Assembly (NCBI GenBank): GCA_963971575.1
Contig: OZ020611.1
Location: 183,534,535 to 183,598,534 of the forward strand
DNA from: Liopterus haemorrhoidalis
Lineage: Eukaryota; Arthropoda; Insecta; Coleoptera; Dytiscidae
Reading direction: 5' to 3'
Length of the DNA stretch: 64,000 bases
Part shown: in pieces, positions 48,087 through 58,704 of the stretch
Layout of the letters: each line of letters opens with the position of its first letter
How positions within the stretch are numbered: position 1 is the stretch's first letter
The notes under the pieces: model-generated
Database searches by the model: none
What the model was told of the DNA's origin: nothing
The model's input: the letters and a program-made list of their open reading frames with translations, nothing else
Program-made: the position numbers and the translations under genes

Positions 48087-49728
48087 CAGTGGCTCACAAA
48101 ACTATTCGTACCTCTACCATGTACTCTACTAGTTAATTTATTATTAATGAACCATTAAACATAGATTGTTGAAAATTATAAAATAGATGCATTGAATATT
48201 AAATAATAATTTGCAAAAAAATATAATTAAATAAACAAAGGCATTGATAAGATATAAAATGTTTTGTTTGAAATGGTTGGAAATTCGCGCCACAAAACTA
48301 TACGTACGGCGCCATAAAAGCACGATAAAACGTAATATGCTAGTCCGGACGTGTTCAGCGTATGTTATGAAAAGTACTTCACATTTTGAAATAGTATTTT
48401 TTGTGGAATTTAATATGGGGCGCAAAAAAAAGGTAACATTGCCAACCCAGCGTGAAATGATGTACAAAATGCACATCAAGTGTAAATCATATAAGGAAAT
48501 TTCGGAAATATTTGAAAGAAGTAAGTCCACCGTCCAGTATATTATAAAAAAAAATTCAAAGAGACGGTACTGCTGCCAGTAATAGAAGTGAAACGGACCG
48601 TCCGAGAATTTTGACTGCATGCGAAGAACGAAATATTGTGCGCAAAATAAAAATTAATCCATTTATTAGTGCACCACGATTAGCGGAAATTGTAGTGGAA
48701 ACATCAAATAAAAAAGTAAGTGCAGAAACATGCCGAAAAATTTTGCACAGACATAACTTTAATGCCCGAGTACCACGTAAGAAGCCTTATATTAATAAAA
48801 TAAATCGCAAAAAACGTTTAAATTTTGCTAAAAACCATATAGAGGATATTTCGTTTTGGAAAAAAGTCATATTTACCGATGAAAGTAAGTATAATATTTT
48901 TGGATCGTATAGACGCAATTTTGTATGGAGAAAACCAAATAAAGAATTAGATATAAGAAATTTGAAGGCTACGGTTAAACCTGAAGGAGGTTCAGTAATG
49001 GTATGGGGCTGTATGGCTTACAGTGGAGTAGGCAAACTAGTATTTATTGATGGGATTATGGATAAATACAAATATATTAATATATTAAAAGAAAATTAGA
49101 ACGCTAGTGCAGTTAAATTGGGTTTAGAAGGAATTTTTTTTTCCAGCAGGACAATGATCTCAAGCATACTGCATATGTAACGAGACAGTGGTTACTGTAT
49201 AATTGTGCACATGTTCTTGCAACACCTCCCCAAAGCCCTGATATTAACCCCATTGAAAATTTATGGGCAGAAATTGAAAACAAAATTAGAAAATTCGAAA
49301 TAACCAACAAAGAAAAACTAAAAGAGAGTATTTTGGAAGTATGGGACAATTTACCTCCAAATATTACCGAGAATCTAGTCAATAGTATGGGAAATAGATT
49401 AAAAGCAGTAATTAAGGCTAAAGGAGGGCCAACAAAATATTAATTATTATTTCAAAAAAAAAAAAAAAACATCTATTATTATTAAGATTCATGAGTCTGC
49501 GGACAGAGGTACGAATAGTTTTGTGGTGCAAAAATTTGACAATAAATTAATCAATGTGTTGTAAATGTAGAGTTATTTTATTTAAACATATACAACCAAA
49601 TATATCTTGATATTTATCAGTTATTGGAAGTGTACAATAAAATTTATGACAAAATATAATTTATTTTAGTTTCTATCCGCAAATAAAATTATTAGTCATT
49701 AGGGTACGAATAGTTTTGTGAGCCACTG
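48087..49728 (+). mobile_element. Tc1-type transposon with IR/DR ends
   Basis: The ends CAGTGGCTCACAAAACTATT and its inverse are 26 bp perfect inverted repeats (48087-48112, 49703-49728), flanked by TA at 48085-48086 and 49729-49730. A second copy of the core motif (CACAAAACTAT-CGTAC) lies inside each end, at about 48290 and 49509-49530, so each end has two direct repeats about 200 bp apart, the IR/DR layout of one Tc1 branch. Total length is 1642 bp, normal for a full Tc1 element. The transposase is broken (next entry). Confidence 0.93.
48415..49443 (+). pseudogene. Tc1-family DD34E transposase, three lesions
   Basis: It starts MGRKKKVTLPTQ and has a paired-type helix-turn-helix at the N-terminus (YKEISEIFERSKSTVQYI). 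The catalytic triad is visible: FTDES, QQDND (about 49150) and NPIENLW (about 49250), with 34 residues between the last two. It ends PTKY with TAA at 49441. Three defects are seen: a frameshift in the A-run near 48547-48554, an in-frame TAG at 49097, and a compensating frameshift in the T-run near 49127-49133. Two of the three lie in homopolymers. The protein would otherwise be about 340 residues, standard for Tc1. Confidence 0.9.
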
Positions 49729-49730
49729 TA

Positions 49731-50873
49731 TTTCATGCCTTATGGAGGAAACGGGGCACCGGGTCTCTTCTCCCGAAGAGAAATTTTAGAAAATACATTG
49801 AAATAACCGCTGTTATTTCAATGTATTTTCTTTTTTTTTTTTTTCGTTTTTAGCTCATTTTTGTCTAAATGTGCGGGTAAACGTGTAGGGATGCAACTTT
49901 TTTTAAATATCAATATTTTTATCGAAATATAAAAAAATATCAATATCCGATATATCGGTTCTTTGGGTCGATATTATCGACCAGTTTTTCCCTGCAACTC
50001 TGCCTGCTTAGCAAACATGAACATTGACAAATAATATATTTTTAATAAGCTAAGCATTCTTTATTTTCATCATTTGTCGAAGATAATAAATTATTGTTTT
50101 ATATTTTCAAAAAACAGTCGTTAACAAGTCCTGAAATTTTGCTAATAATAAGTTTAAGGACACACTTTTGTAATTAATAAAAATATTAATACTATCCCGG
50201 GCGCCAAAACAGCTAGCGCTGGCTTTACTCACGTGCATATGTATTTCCACGTCGAGATTAAATGGATAAGAAATATATTTAACAATGTCTTCAATTTTTT
50301 TAATTCATCGAATCTGATTTCAAAATCATCCACAATTTTCTCATATTCAGCATATTTCTCACTATTAATAATGTGTTATTTTGTTTATAAGTAACTATTT
50401 TACAACTAAATAATTTATTTCTGCGAATACCTAAATGATAAATTAGAAAATAATTAAAATAATTCATGCAAAAAGGGTTAATACCTATAAACTGGATTAA
50501 AGGCGTCCCCGCATATATGATTCGGGGAAATTTTAAATAAAGCAAGATATAAATTCTAGCACTTAATGTTTAAAAAGACGGTAGTAATTTATTTTTTAAC
50601 TAGATGAGGTATGTTCATAATGGATTGGTATTCTTATTGACTAGTTTGTCATTTAATTTTTATTGATTAAAATAGATAGAACCAATATTTTTGTACAAAC
50701 AACACTATGTCCAAAAAGTTAATACAGTTCACATCAAGTTAAAAAAAAATCTTAATTATTGTTTATATTAAAAGACTCAAAGTATCCAAATTGATTTTTC
50801 TTTTTAAATATTTTTTGATTGGTGTTTAAAATTAAGTTAATACAAAATTAACAGTATTTTTTCTTACGGTTTA
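49731..50873. other. no gene seen
   Basis: AT-rich spacer; 49787-49832 contains a short palindrome around AATACATTGAAATAACCGC. Confidence 0.5.
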
Positions 50874-50881
50874 CAAATATC

Positions 50882-51044
50882 CAGAGCCGTAGCAATGTTT
50901 TTGGCGACCTTGGCAAATAAATTAAATTAACTTAAAATAGCGCCCTTTTAATAGACAGGTGAAAATACAAGTGATGACCTAAAAAAAAACCTCAGTTACA
51001 AAATACAAGCGAAGACCTAAAAGAAGACCTTTGCTACGGCACTG
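50882..51044 (+). mobile_element. hAT MITE, TSD caaatatc
   Basis: Ends CAGAGCCGTAGCAA and TTTGCTACGGCACTG are inverted repeats; the 8-bp duplication caaatatc is at 50874-50881 and 51045-51052. On the minus strand the interior contains AGGTCATCACTTGTATTTT and AGGTCTTCGCTTGTATTTTG, related to the minisatellite of the other hAT MITEs. Confidence 0.9.
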
Positions 51045-51059
51045 CAAATATCTATATAA

Positions 51060-52400
51060 ATAAAAAAAAAATGTGAAGTGTGAATTTTCACATTTCAAGG
51101 TTTTGTAGGTATTTAATAAGTGTAAGAAGCCAACATAATACTGGATGTTTAAGAATGTTTCTTCTATAATCAGATCAAAATCAACAGTTTTTTGATAATA
51201 TTTATTCGTTATGTGAGTACTAAGAGTTTCCATTTAATTCTCTTAAATAAAATTTAAATAATATGCGAAAATTTCGGCACAAAAAATTAAAATTAAAAAA
51301 TCCCAGTGGTTTTTCTGCATGTGTTTCATATTCAAGTCTTCTTTAAATTAATAAAATGGCTACATTATTTTCAATTTCAGAACCGTATTTCTCACTACTA
51401 ACAACGTGTTATTTGGTTTATAAGTATTTCGTTACTATAAATGATGTATTCCCCTTTGATACCTTAAAAATAAAAAACTAAAGTATTTCAGACAAGAGGT
51501 TGAATTACGACGTATAATAGTGGCGAAGCCTACTGCACACTACAATCGTGAACTCGGTTCTCAGCAGTTAAAAAATGTATTTAAAAAAATAAAGACACAA
51601 CCTTAGCCATAAATACAAAATATCCATAACATTAGCTATGAATTAAAAAATAATTAATTTTGTCGAAAACACAAAAACTTCAATATTTTCTAAAAATAAA
51701 ATCTGATCAAAAATTCCCTTCGTACGTGTCCGGTTTACTACTTTTTGCGGTACATTACTTACAATTTTTAAAACATTTAGTTTAACCCATTAACGCAAAG
51801 GCGTTAAAGGGTACAGGACAGTGATTTATTTAGTACATTTTTGGAAAAAATCGTAAGATAATTTAATATTAAATATATTAAATTAAAATTATATATTAAA
51901 AAAAACTAGTTTTCGTTCCTTAATCTACGTCTTAATAGCTTTCTTTTGATACCACATAATATATTTAAAAAATATATATGTATATAATTATAGTTGAAGG
52001 TAATGGGATTCGGACCAGTCAGAAAATAAAAACAAATTTATTAACTTCGCTAACGTTTCGATTTTATTTAAATCTTCATCAGAGCTTAGTTAATAGTCAC
52101 GATATAAAATAAAAGTTTTAAAATTAATAACGAACACATCATATTGTCCGGTTATTGAACTCAACCACAAAAAATCGATATTTTTCGAAAAATTAATCTG
52201 ATTAAATTCTTGTTGAACTCTTATTAATGTACATGGAGATTTTTAGATCAATCCCTTTGGTAAATAGGGTGGGGGACAAGTTTTTTGAAAAAAAGTCCAA
52301 TAAAAAAATTGGTTTTTAAAAATAAAAATTTGCTTGAAATACCCCCACAAAAAAAGGTCTAAAGGCCTTTCTTGAGCGGTTTGGAGTTAAACAGAGTGAG
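51060..52400 (+). repeat. degraded copies of the composite repeat
   Basis: 51068-51120 repeats the left terminus (GTGAAGTGTGAATTTTCACA, then TTTTGTAGGTATTTAATAAG). 51661-51800 and 52180-52300 repeat the middle-right part (AATCTGATCAAAAATTCC; TTTTTAGTTTAA...CCAT) with many differences and gaps. They are older copies than the three intact ones. A stretch at 52015-52090 (AACGTTTCGATTTTATTTAA and ATCTTCATCAGAGC) is a different common arthropod repeat fragment. Confidence 0.6.
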
Positions 52401-52646
52401 TCGGAACACTCCGAGCTTGCTTCCTGAACCCACTCTGTATTAAAACAGTCAAGTTTGAATACAAAATTATAATTATTATATGAACTATATCGGTTTATTT
52501 AATTTTTGTTTTTACATGAATTCAGTTAGTAATTATTGATTACTAATTAAAAATACAATTGAACTTAATTTATTTCGATGACATTATAGGTCTTCTAAAA
52601 AAAGAATAAATAAGAAAAGAAATAAAAAATAAATATTTTGCAATTT

Positions 52647-52652
52647 TTTATT
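52647..52652 (-). promoter_or_regulatory. RpS18 polyadenylation signal
   Basis: AATAAA on the minus strand about 28 bases after the RpS18 stop codon. This implies a very short 3'UTR, as is usual for ribosomal-protein genes. Confidence 0.7.
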
Positions 52653-52679
52653 TATAGTAAAAGTACAGAAATAATTAGT

Positions 52680-52847
52680 TTACTTCTTCTTGGACACACC
52701 GACGGTTCTACCACGTCTGCCGGTTGTCTTGGTATGTTGACCACGTACACGGAGAACCCAGTAATGGCGAAGACCCCTGTGGGCGCGGATCTTCTTCATA
52801 CGTTCAAGATCTTCACGGAGCTTGGAGTCCAGGCCGGCGGAGGTGAG
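52680..52847 (-). CDS. RpS18: RpS18 exon 3 (last 55 codons)
   Basis: The acceptor TTTGCAG ends at 52848; the stop TAA is at 52680-52682. It begins [13 protein letters not shown] and ends RTVGVSKKK. The basic C-terminus reaches towards the decoding centre in uS13 proteins. HYWVL replaces the usual HYWGL (Gly to Val), a small oddity at an otherwise conserved position. Confidence 0.97.
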   Translation of the reverse strand, partial: LTSAGLDSKLREDLERMKKIRAHRGLRHYWVLRVRGQHTKTTGRRGRTVGVSKKK

Positions 52848-55800
52848 CTGCAAACAAATATAAACACTTAGCAAGAAAAATACAATAACGACAAGAAAAT
52901 AAAAATTACTTGCATGTCAAAATGTGCATTTAGAAAATTAATAAAATCAGTGAAGAACAGTGTTTTATTTATAATTATTAATATCTACACGTTAACATAC
53001 TTTAAAGCATACGCCCATATTCATAAAACTCTATAAAACATATGATTACAAAATGAACCATTAAAATTTACATTTTCAATTACAAACGTTAAATACATGA
53101 AATTAACACTTTAATTTTGGCAAGTATATTCATAATACTGATTTAATAAATTACTATGTTCGTAATAAATTTAAAAAAAAATTGATGTGAAGTGTGAATT
53201 TCACACATTTCAGGGTTTTGCAGGTATTTAGTAAATGAATGATGATTATTTGGGATGCCAAAACAAATTTTATATTAAAATATTTTTTTTGTTAATTTTA
53301 ATTCGAACGCCTAATACCATTATTTAGGTTTCTAAATATGTGCAGTATTTTTTTTTTTTTTTTTATATAGCAAGGTGTATTAAGAATTTTAAAAAATGCG
53401 CCTATGGCTTCCATTGGTTGTTACAAGTTCCGACCCTCTGATTTCGTGTACATTGAAACAGAATTAAATTATAATTTAAACAATTTCTACTGGTTAAATT
53501 AACGCTTTTAAAAATTAAATACAACATTTGCCAAAACATAACTAGAATTTTGAAAAAATAATTTAAATATAAAAATTTAAAAAAAAAACAAAAAATAATA
53601 TTGTCTCTTCTCACAGGGTTCGATCCCTTTCGGATCAAGTTACTTGGGTAAAACGCCAGTGTCAAAACCACTACACCAGCATACACGTTCCATTGTAGCG
53701 TGTTACAAAGCTATAACTTGTGTACATAATTAGCAAAAAATCACAAAAAATGTGTTTTTTTCCAAAAACGTATTCTGATCAAAAATTCCTGTTGTACTAT
53801 TCCGGTTCACACCAATGTACATTACTTAGAATTTTTTCAGATTTTTAGTTTAAACCATCTGGGCTCCTGGATGTGGAACAAATTTTTTTTTGCACAATTT
53901 TGGCAAAAATCGCTTCAAAATAATTTATTTTGCAAAAATAAAAATTTGATCGCTAATCCACGTTTCAAGGGCTTTCACTTGATACCCTACTCAGAATTAT
54001 AAAAAAATATATATTTTTTTTTTTCGATGAGCACATATTTGTTTATATTTTTAGGGGGATATGTTTTTTAGATGTTTTAATATTTTTCCTATGTGTGGGT
54101 CAAAGAGTTGTATAAGCATGCCAAATTTCAACTCTCTAGGTTTAGCCGTTTGGCTACAATTTTTACCGAACAGACAGACAGACGACAAAATGACGGTATA
54201 AGGGTTTTTTGGTCATACCTACAAAACCCTAAATAGCTCTTTTGTATTTAAAAATGCAAGTAATCATGATATAATTTGAAAAATTTATTGAACAATCTTT
54301 AAAATATAAAAAATAAAATATTTGTTTAAGCTTTAACTTATGTCAGAGTCATCTACAGCTTTAACTTCATATCCTGATAATGGTTTTATTAAAATATACT
54401 TTTATTCAAGGATTTCAACCAAACCTGAACCAGAACAAAAAAACAGAAACTAACCGACCTTTTTTCCTAAATACTGAATAGAACCAAACTGTACTTTACG
54501 TTTATATATTAACAGGTATTCGAAACAAACCAAATATTTGAACCAGTAATTAACCGATTCAACTGTTTCATTTTTCAAGTTTTAATTAATATGAAACCAT
54601 AATTTATATACCTACGATCTACCCTATACATTTAAAGTCAAAATTCAAATTTACCTTTCCTTTCCAGTACAATTGGTGACAGAGTTTGCTAATCGTATTA
54701 AGCATGTCAATAAATTTACTGACATATTTTTATTTATGGTCCTTAGGGTATGAAAGCGATATTTAATTGCAAATGGAGACATAATGGAGACACATAATGG
54801 GAACAGTACAACATTTTAACTGTCTGTTGTACTATATTTTATGATAATTTCAAATATTTATTTCTATTACCTCTAATTAAATTTTTTATTGAAAACAAAA
54901 TAAATAAATAACCTCATAAAACAGGAACGAATTGAATAATGAACAGGTCCAAATTTCTAATTTTTGAAACGGAACAACAAACGCTTGCTTTTATCAATGC
55001 TTAGGCTCCATAATTTTAGAAACAGAAGTAATGCTTATGAAATATACAATGAAATTGAATTTTAAAAAATATTACTATCACAAATTATGGCTTCGATTTT
55101 AGTTTATCAAATAAAAATTATCAAATCTAAATATGTACTAAGCTATATTTTTTCTTTGCATAAAATTAAATAAATTAAGATAATTTTTTGTAATTGTAGC
55201 TCAGTAATTATAACTTGCGTGATTAAGTGGTAAAAAAACATTACTACATAGCACAGGAATATGGACTAAATCCTTACTGACGTTTTTTATGAAGGTATGT
55301 TAATAATACCTTCAATTGCATATTAATATTTTTTTTGTACTCCTATGCCCCGTTGCATGAAAGTCTAAAAACTAGATAAAACTAGTAAGCTAAAACTCAT
55401 TAAAACGCATTGTGTTGCTAGAGAATTTTGTGTTTTACATCGAGTTTTAGCTTACGTCTAGTTTTAATGTCCGGTTGCATAAAATTCTTTAAACTAGATG
55501 TAAAGTAAAACTCATTAAAACCGCATTGTCTTGCTAAGTATTTTTGTATTTTTTTCATCGATTTTTAGCTTAAATCTAGTTTTAAAACTTTTATACAACT
55601 GGACATAAGTAGTTCAGATTATATAGTTTCTACGAATATAGTAATAAAATTTACAGCCATTCACAATTTAAAATACTCTTAAAATGCGCGGGAATGTGAC
55701 CATTAATTAATAAGCCTAATTAATAGCAAAAGGTCCACAATATGTTAATTAGATTATTGTGATAGTTTTGCTACAAAGTTAGTTGTTGGCAAATTCATGT

Positions 55801-56594
55801 TATAACCTGAACAAAATAGAACTAGAGTCATGTTTAGCATATTTTTTCATAAGCTATGCACCAAAAGTTTTACAACAAAAAGATATTTTCAAATATAAAC
55901 CTACAATATTATTTTACAGAGAATATAACTTTAACAATCCTATTTTATCGTTAAGTTTTTCGGACAGGTGGTTAGTCTGTCTGTAACCATCTATCCAAGA
56001 TTTATTGTAAATACTGTACCACTTTATTTAAGGATTAAATATAAATAAATAAAATGATTTGAGTTACAAGAAATTAAGATTAAAATGTATTATAAACATC
56101 GGTCACTTACCTGACTGTATTTACCGTCAACAATATCTTTTTGTCTATTCAAGAACCAATCTGGAATCTTGTATTGTCTAGGATTAGACATAATAGTAAT
56201 AATCTTTTCAACCTCTTCCTCAGAACATTCACCAGCGCGTTTATCCAAATCAACATCGGCTTTCTTCAAAACAATATTAGCGTACCTTCGTCCAACACCT
56301 TTGATTGCTGTCATGGCAAACATAACTTTACGTTTACCATCAATATTCGTACCCATGATACGAAGAATGTGTTGGAATTTTTCCGGTATTACGAGCGACT
56401 GTAACAAAAATTTCATTAAAATTCATTTTCCTAACCAACATACAAATAGCACATTTCATGTATTTGGAAATAAGATTGAAAAATATGTGTAAGTAAACAT
56501 ATTTCAGACATATATTAATAAATACATAAAATAATATAATTAGAATTTTAAAGGATGGTGAAATTAATTCATGGATAACAATTTTACTTACCAT
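52680..56594 (-). CDS. RpS18: 40S ribosomal protein S18 (three exons)
   Basis: This is the uS13-family protein of the small ribosomal subunit head; it contacts the large subunit and the P-site tRNA region. The coding exons on the minus strand are 56592-56594 (ATG only), 56111-56398 and 52680-52847, joined by GT-AG introns in phase 0. The product is 152 residues, exactly the length of the human protein. Landmarks are [13 protein letters not shown] at the start, [27 protein letters not shown], the [12 protein letters not shown] helix, and the basic end [12 protein letters not shown]. The start codon is the last triplet of exon 1, a layout seen in many animal RpS18 genes. It looks intact and functional. 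Intron 2 (3.3 kb) carries a roughly 1-kb transposon-like repeat; a MULE relic sits just upstream of the promoter. Confidence 0.97.
53175..54231 (+). repeat. composite repeat with tRNA-like core, copy 3 (RpS18 intron 2)
   Basis: Same termini as copies 1 and 2. The core on the minus strand (about 53605-53700) has A-box-like GCTGGTGTAGTGGTTTTG and B-box-like GGGATCGAACCC. It is inserted inside intron 2 of RpS18, in opposite orientation to the host gene, well away from the splice sites. Confidence 0.85.
55349..55606 (+). mobile_element. two adjacent palindromic MITE units in RpS18 intron 2
   Basis: Each unit of about 125 bp starts near CCGGTTGCATAAAA, with AACTAGAT and AAAACTCATTAAAACGCATT, and ends TTTAGCTTA-GTCTAGTTTTA and an inverted terminus. 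The second unit repeats the first with about 15 percent differences by eye. Confidence 0.75.
56111..56398 (-). CDS. RpS18: RpS18 exon 2 (codons 2-97)
   Basis: The acceptor TTGTTACAG ends at 56399 and the donor CAG/GTAAGT is at 56111. The exon holds 96 codons in phase 0, from SLVIPEKF to DGKYSQ, including the GVGRRYA helix-turn motif that binds 18S rRNA in the uS13 family. No frameshift or stop is seen. Confidence 0.97.
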
Positions 56595-56652
56595 TTTGCC
56601 GTGGTTTGACAACTAGGGTACAAACACGTTCACACCACAAAAAGGAAAGAGG
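56592..56652 (-). other. RpS18: RpS18 exon 1: 5' TOP leader and ATG
   Basis: On the minus strand a pyrimidine run CCTCTTTCCTTTTT (56639-56652) precedes a short leader and CAAAATG, followed directly by the donor GTAAGT (56591-56586). Ribosomal-protein mRNAs start at a C within such a terminal oligopyrimidine tract, which puts them under TOR/LARP1 translational control (established for the class). The start site is therefore placed at about 56648-56652 by inference. The AAAATG context and the position at the exon end fix the initiation codon. Confidence 0.85.
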
Positions 56653-56873
56653 TTTATTATTCAGAAATACCAACTTAATTTAAATTTACTGCAAACTTAA
56701 AGAAGTAAAAATAACCAATGAGAGGATAAATCTGACGCTCGATTGACACGTATACGCATGCGTCCCAGTGTAGCGGGAAACAAGGATTTTAAAATAAGGT
56801 TGTTTACCACTGTTGTGTTTACATGTATTTATATGCACCGCACGCATTTTTAAATACATTGAAAATTACTGTT

Positions 56874-56999
56874 ATGTGCTTAATTTGCAATAAAATATTT
56901 TCAAAACAATATAATTTAAATGTCCATTTAAAAAGTATTCATAAGATAAACTTTAATGGTAATCGACGAATTTGTAAAAACTTTACAAATAACCCTTGA
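56874..56999 (+). pseudogene. MULE transposase N-terminal C2H2 finger (41 codons)
   Basis: The short frame begins MCLICNKIF and runs to a TGA at 56997. The spacing CxxC then HxxxxH (CLIC ... VHLKSIH) with Phe and Leu at the hydrophobic positions fits a C2H2 or BED-like DNA-binding finger, as found at the N-terminus of many animal transposases. It is a remnant: the frame stops soon after the finger and the next block starts in another frame. Confidence 0.6.
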
Positions 57000-57018
57000 A
57001 GAATCAAAATTTATATAA

Positions 57019-57598
57019 ATGTTACCAAGAGCAATAGATTTTTTACTTTCGGACAATGATATGAAAAAATTTGGTGAATATATTTTCACAAATTATTATG
57101 AGAAGCCCAATCTTTGGGCTTATACTTATAGAAAACGTTTAAAAATTAACACTAATATTCACCTTGAATCCATGCATAAAACTTTAAAGTATTTTTATTT
57201 AGAAGCAAGAAATGTGCAACGTTTAGATAAAGGTATTTTTGCAATTGTGAATTTAATTCGAGATAAAATTACAGACAGAATAATAAAAAATTATTCTCAG
57301 ATTGGAAACATAATTAAAAGGCACCGATTTGCATTAACTTTGGAATATGATACAAGAATAACAGTATCAAATAAATTTCTAGTAATTGGAGAAAAGAACT
57401 ATGAAGTCACTAAACTTAAATCTTTATGCTGTAAATTAATATGTATTTTTTTTTAACATCTGCGTCCATTCATACAGTTGTGAATGTCCTGATTATTACA
57501 TTAAACATACAATATGTAAACATATTCATTTTGTTCATTTAAAATACGGAGATTCTTTGAAGTTTCATGAACCAGTTGAAGAAATACGCAATAATTAA
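57019..57598 (+). pseudogene. MULE transposase C-terminal half with SWIM finger, frameshifted
   Basis: The first frame (57019-57456) contains EKPNLWAYTYRKRLKINTN and HLESMHKTLKY, a block I associate with the region after the DDE core of insect MULE-type transposases. It ends at a stop within a T10 run (57447-57456). One frame over, 57458-57595 continues CVHSYSCECPDYY...CKH, a CxCxnCxH SWIM zinc finger, the usual C-terminal domain of MULE transposases. The frame break falls in a homopolymer, so a sequencing error cannot be excluded, but the missing catalytic core makes loss of function certain. Confidence 0.75.
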
Positions 57599-57910
57599 AA
57601 TACGACACAAACATTAAAGAAAAATAACAACACACCAAATGATACATATGTAAAAGTAAATGCAATGTTGAAAGAAATACAAGATGACTGTGTAAAATTG
57701 ATGGAATATAATGATACGGAAACTTTAACAAAAGTGAATGACTACTTAAAAAATATTAAAAACTTCATGAAAATTAATAAAGAAAAGAAAAAAACTGAAC
57801 ACCAACTAGATACGAGAAAATTTGAACCAATTAATAAAAAAAATAATAAACAAATTTCTCTATTTAGTACCAAGAAAAAAAGTGAAGAAGTTGCATATTT
57901 AAAAAAATAA
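57599..57910 (+). pseudogene. Lys-rich tail of the MULE transposase frame
   Basis: This is the same frame as the SWIM block, separated from it by one TAA at 57596. It encodes about 100 residues rich in Lys, Asn and Thr, with EIQDDCVKLMEYNDTETL in the middle. It probably is the tail of the same protein cut by a nonsense change. I recognise no domain. Confidence 0.5.
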
Positions 57911-58111
57911 AATAAACGACGCAAGAGTAACAAAATATTATTGAAAAAATACGGAAGTAACTTTTTTTTTGTCTCAACTGTGTAAGCAGTTACACGCACA
58001 CACGTGTACTCCGCTCAGTCATTTTGAAGCATGCGCACATGTGTCAATCGAGCGTCAGATTTATCCTCTCATAAATAACCATTTAGCAGTGTTATCAACT
58101 GTATAAAATCA

Positions 58112-58433
58112 AAGTCTGTTTCTTTTTTTTAGATTTTCAATTCTATATAGGTACTTTTACAGATTAAGTGAGGCTTTTGATAATTTTGTTTAGCAAAAGC
58201 CTACTTCAAACCCAGTGGCGGCGCTGGCTCTTAAAATCTGGAGAGGCGAGGAATAAATAAATCCTTGTTGCATTATTGCGCACACACATTTTTCTCCGAG
58301 CAATTCTGAGCGGGCAGAACAATATTAGCGTACCCCCCGCTAGCGGCACCACTGTTCAAACCATGAAAAGAGAGCTCATGACAACTTACAAAAATGAAAA
58401 TTCCAGTTAGTTCCTCCTTATTCACATTTAAAA
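58112..58433 (+). mobile_element. TTAAGCGGAAC-type MITE interrupted by a hAT MITE (58213-58354)
   Basis: The outer sequence has the body of the family (GCTTTTGATAATTTTGTTTA, AAAGCCTACTTCAAA, ACAACTTACAAAAATGAAAA, AGTTAGTTCC). Inserted in it is an element with ends CAGTGGCGGCGCTGG and GCGGCACCACTG and an exact 8-bp duplication ttcaaacc (58205-58212 and 58355-58362). Confidence 0.88.
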
Positions 58434-58464
58434 TAATATATTTTAACTTTATTTAATTTCTATA

Positions 58465-58607
58465 GCCTATTTCTTTGGTTTAAGCCGAACTGGATTTTTA
58501 ATCTTAATAACTTTTACCATTACGAACAAAATGATCAAAAGCCTCACTTAAACGGTAAAAGTTACTGGAATTCAAAATCTAGTTCCGCTTAAATCAAAGT
58601 ATCAGGC
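58465..58607 (-). mobile_element. TTAAGCGGAAC MITE, short copy
   Basis: Ends GCCTATTTCTTTGGTTTAAG and CTTAAATCAAAGTATCAGGC flanked by TA. The middle is partly deleted, leaving mostly the two arms. Confidence 0.75.
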
Positions 58608-58704
58608 TAGACTATTCCAAACATATATTTAATACTTGTATAAATTGTCCAACATAACGAGATCTTTTTGCTGTCAGATGGGCAGACACTCCTACCCTCT
58701 ACAA

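Larger units (their letters stand above)
52848..56110 (-). other. RpS18 intron 2
   Basis: A 3.3-kb intron, unusually large for a ribosomal-protein gene because it carries the composite repeat copy 3 (1.06 kb) and the paired MITE at 55349. 54232-55348 is AT-rich with nothing supported. Confidence 0.8.
56718..58072 (+). mobile_element. MULE-type DNA transposon, internally deleted
   Basis: The element begins ATGAGAGGATAAATCTGACG and ends with its inverse. The terminal inverted repeats are 44 bp with three mismatches (56718-56761 and 58029-58072). A 9-bp target duplication, aaataacca, lies at 56709-56717 and 58073-58081. A 9-bp duplication with long inverted repeats is the hallmark of Mutator-like elements. 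Inside are pieces of one transposase: an N-terminal C2H2 finger and a C-terminal half with a SWIM zinc finger. The central catalytic domain is absent, so the element cannot be autonomous. The near-intact termini suggest fairly recent movement. Its left end lies about 65 bp upstream of the RpS18 transcription start, and its reading direction is divergent from RpS18. Confidence 0.9.

Noticed and set aside
48144..48620. 158-codon minus frame
   Set aside because: Antisense shadow of the Tc1 transposase start and terminus; hydrophobic composition only reflects T-rich sequence.
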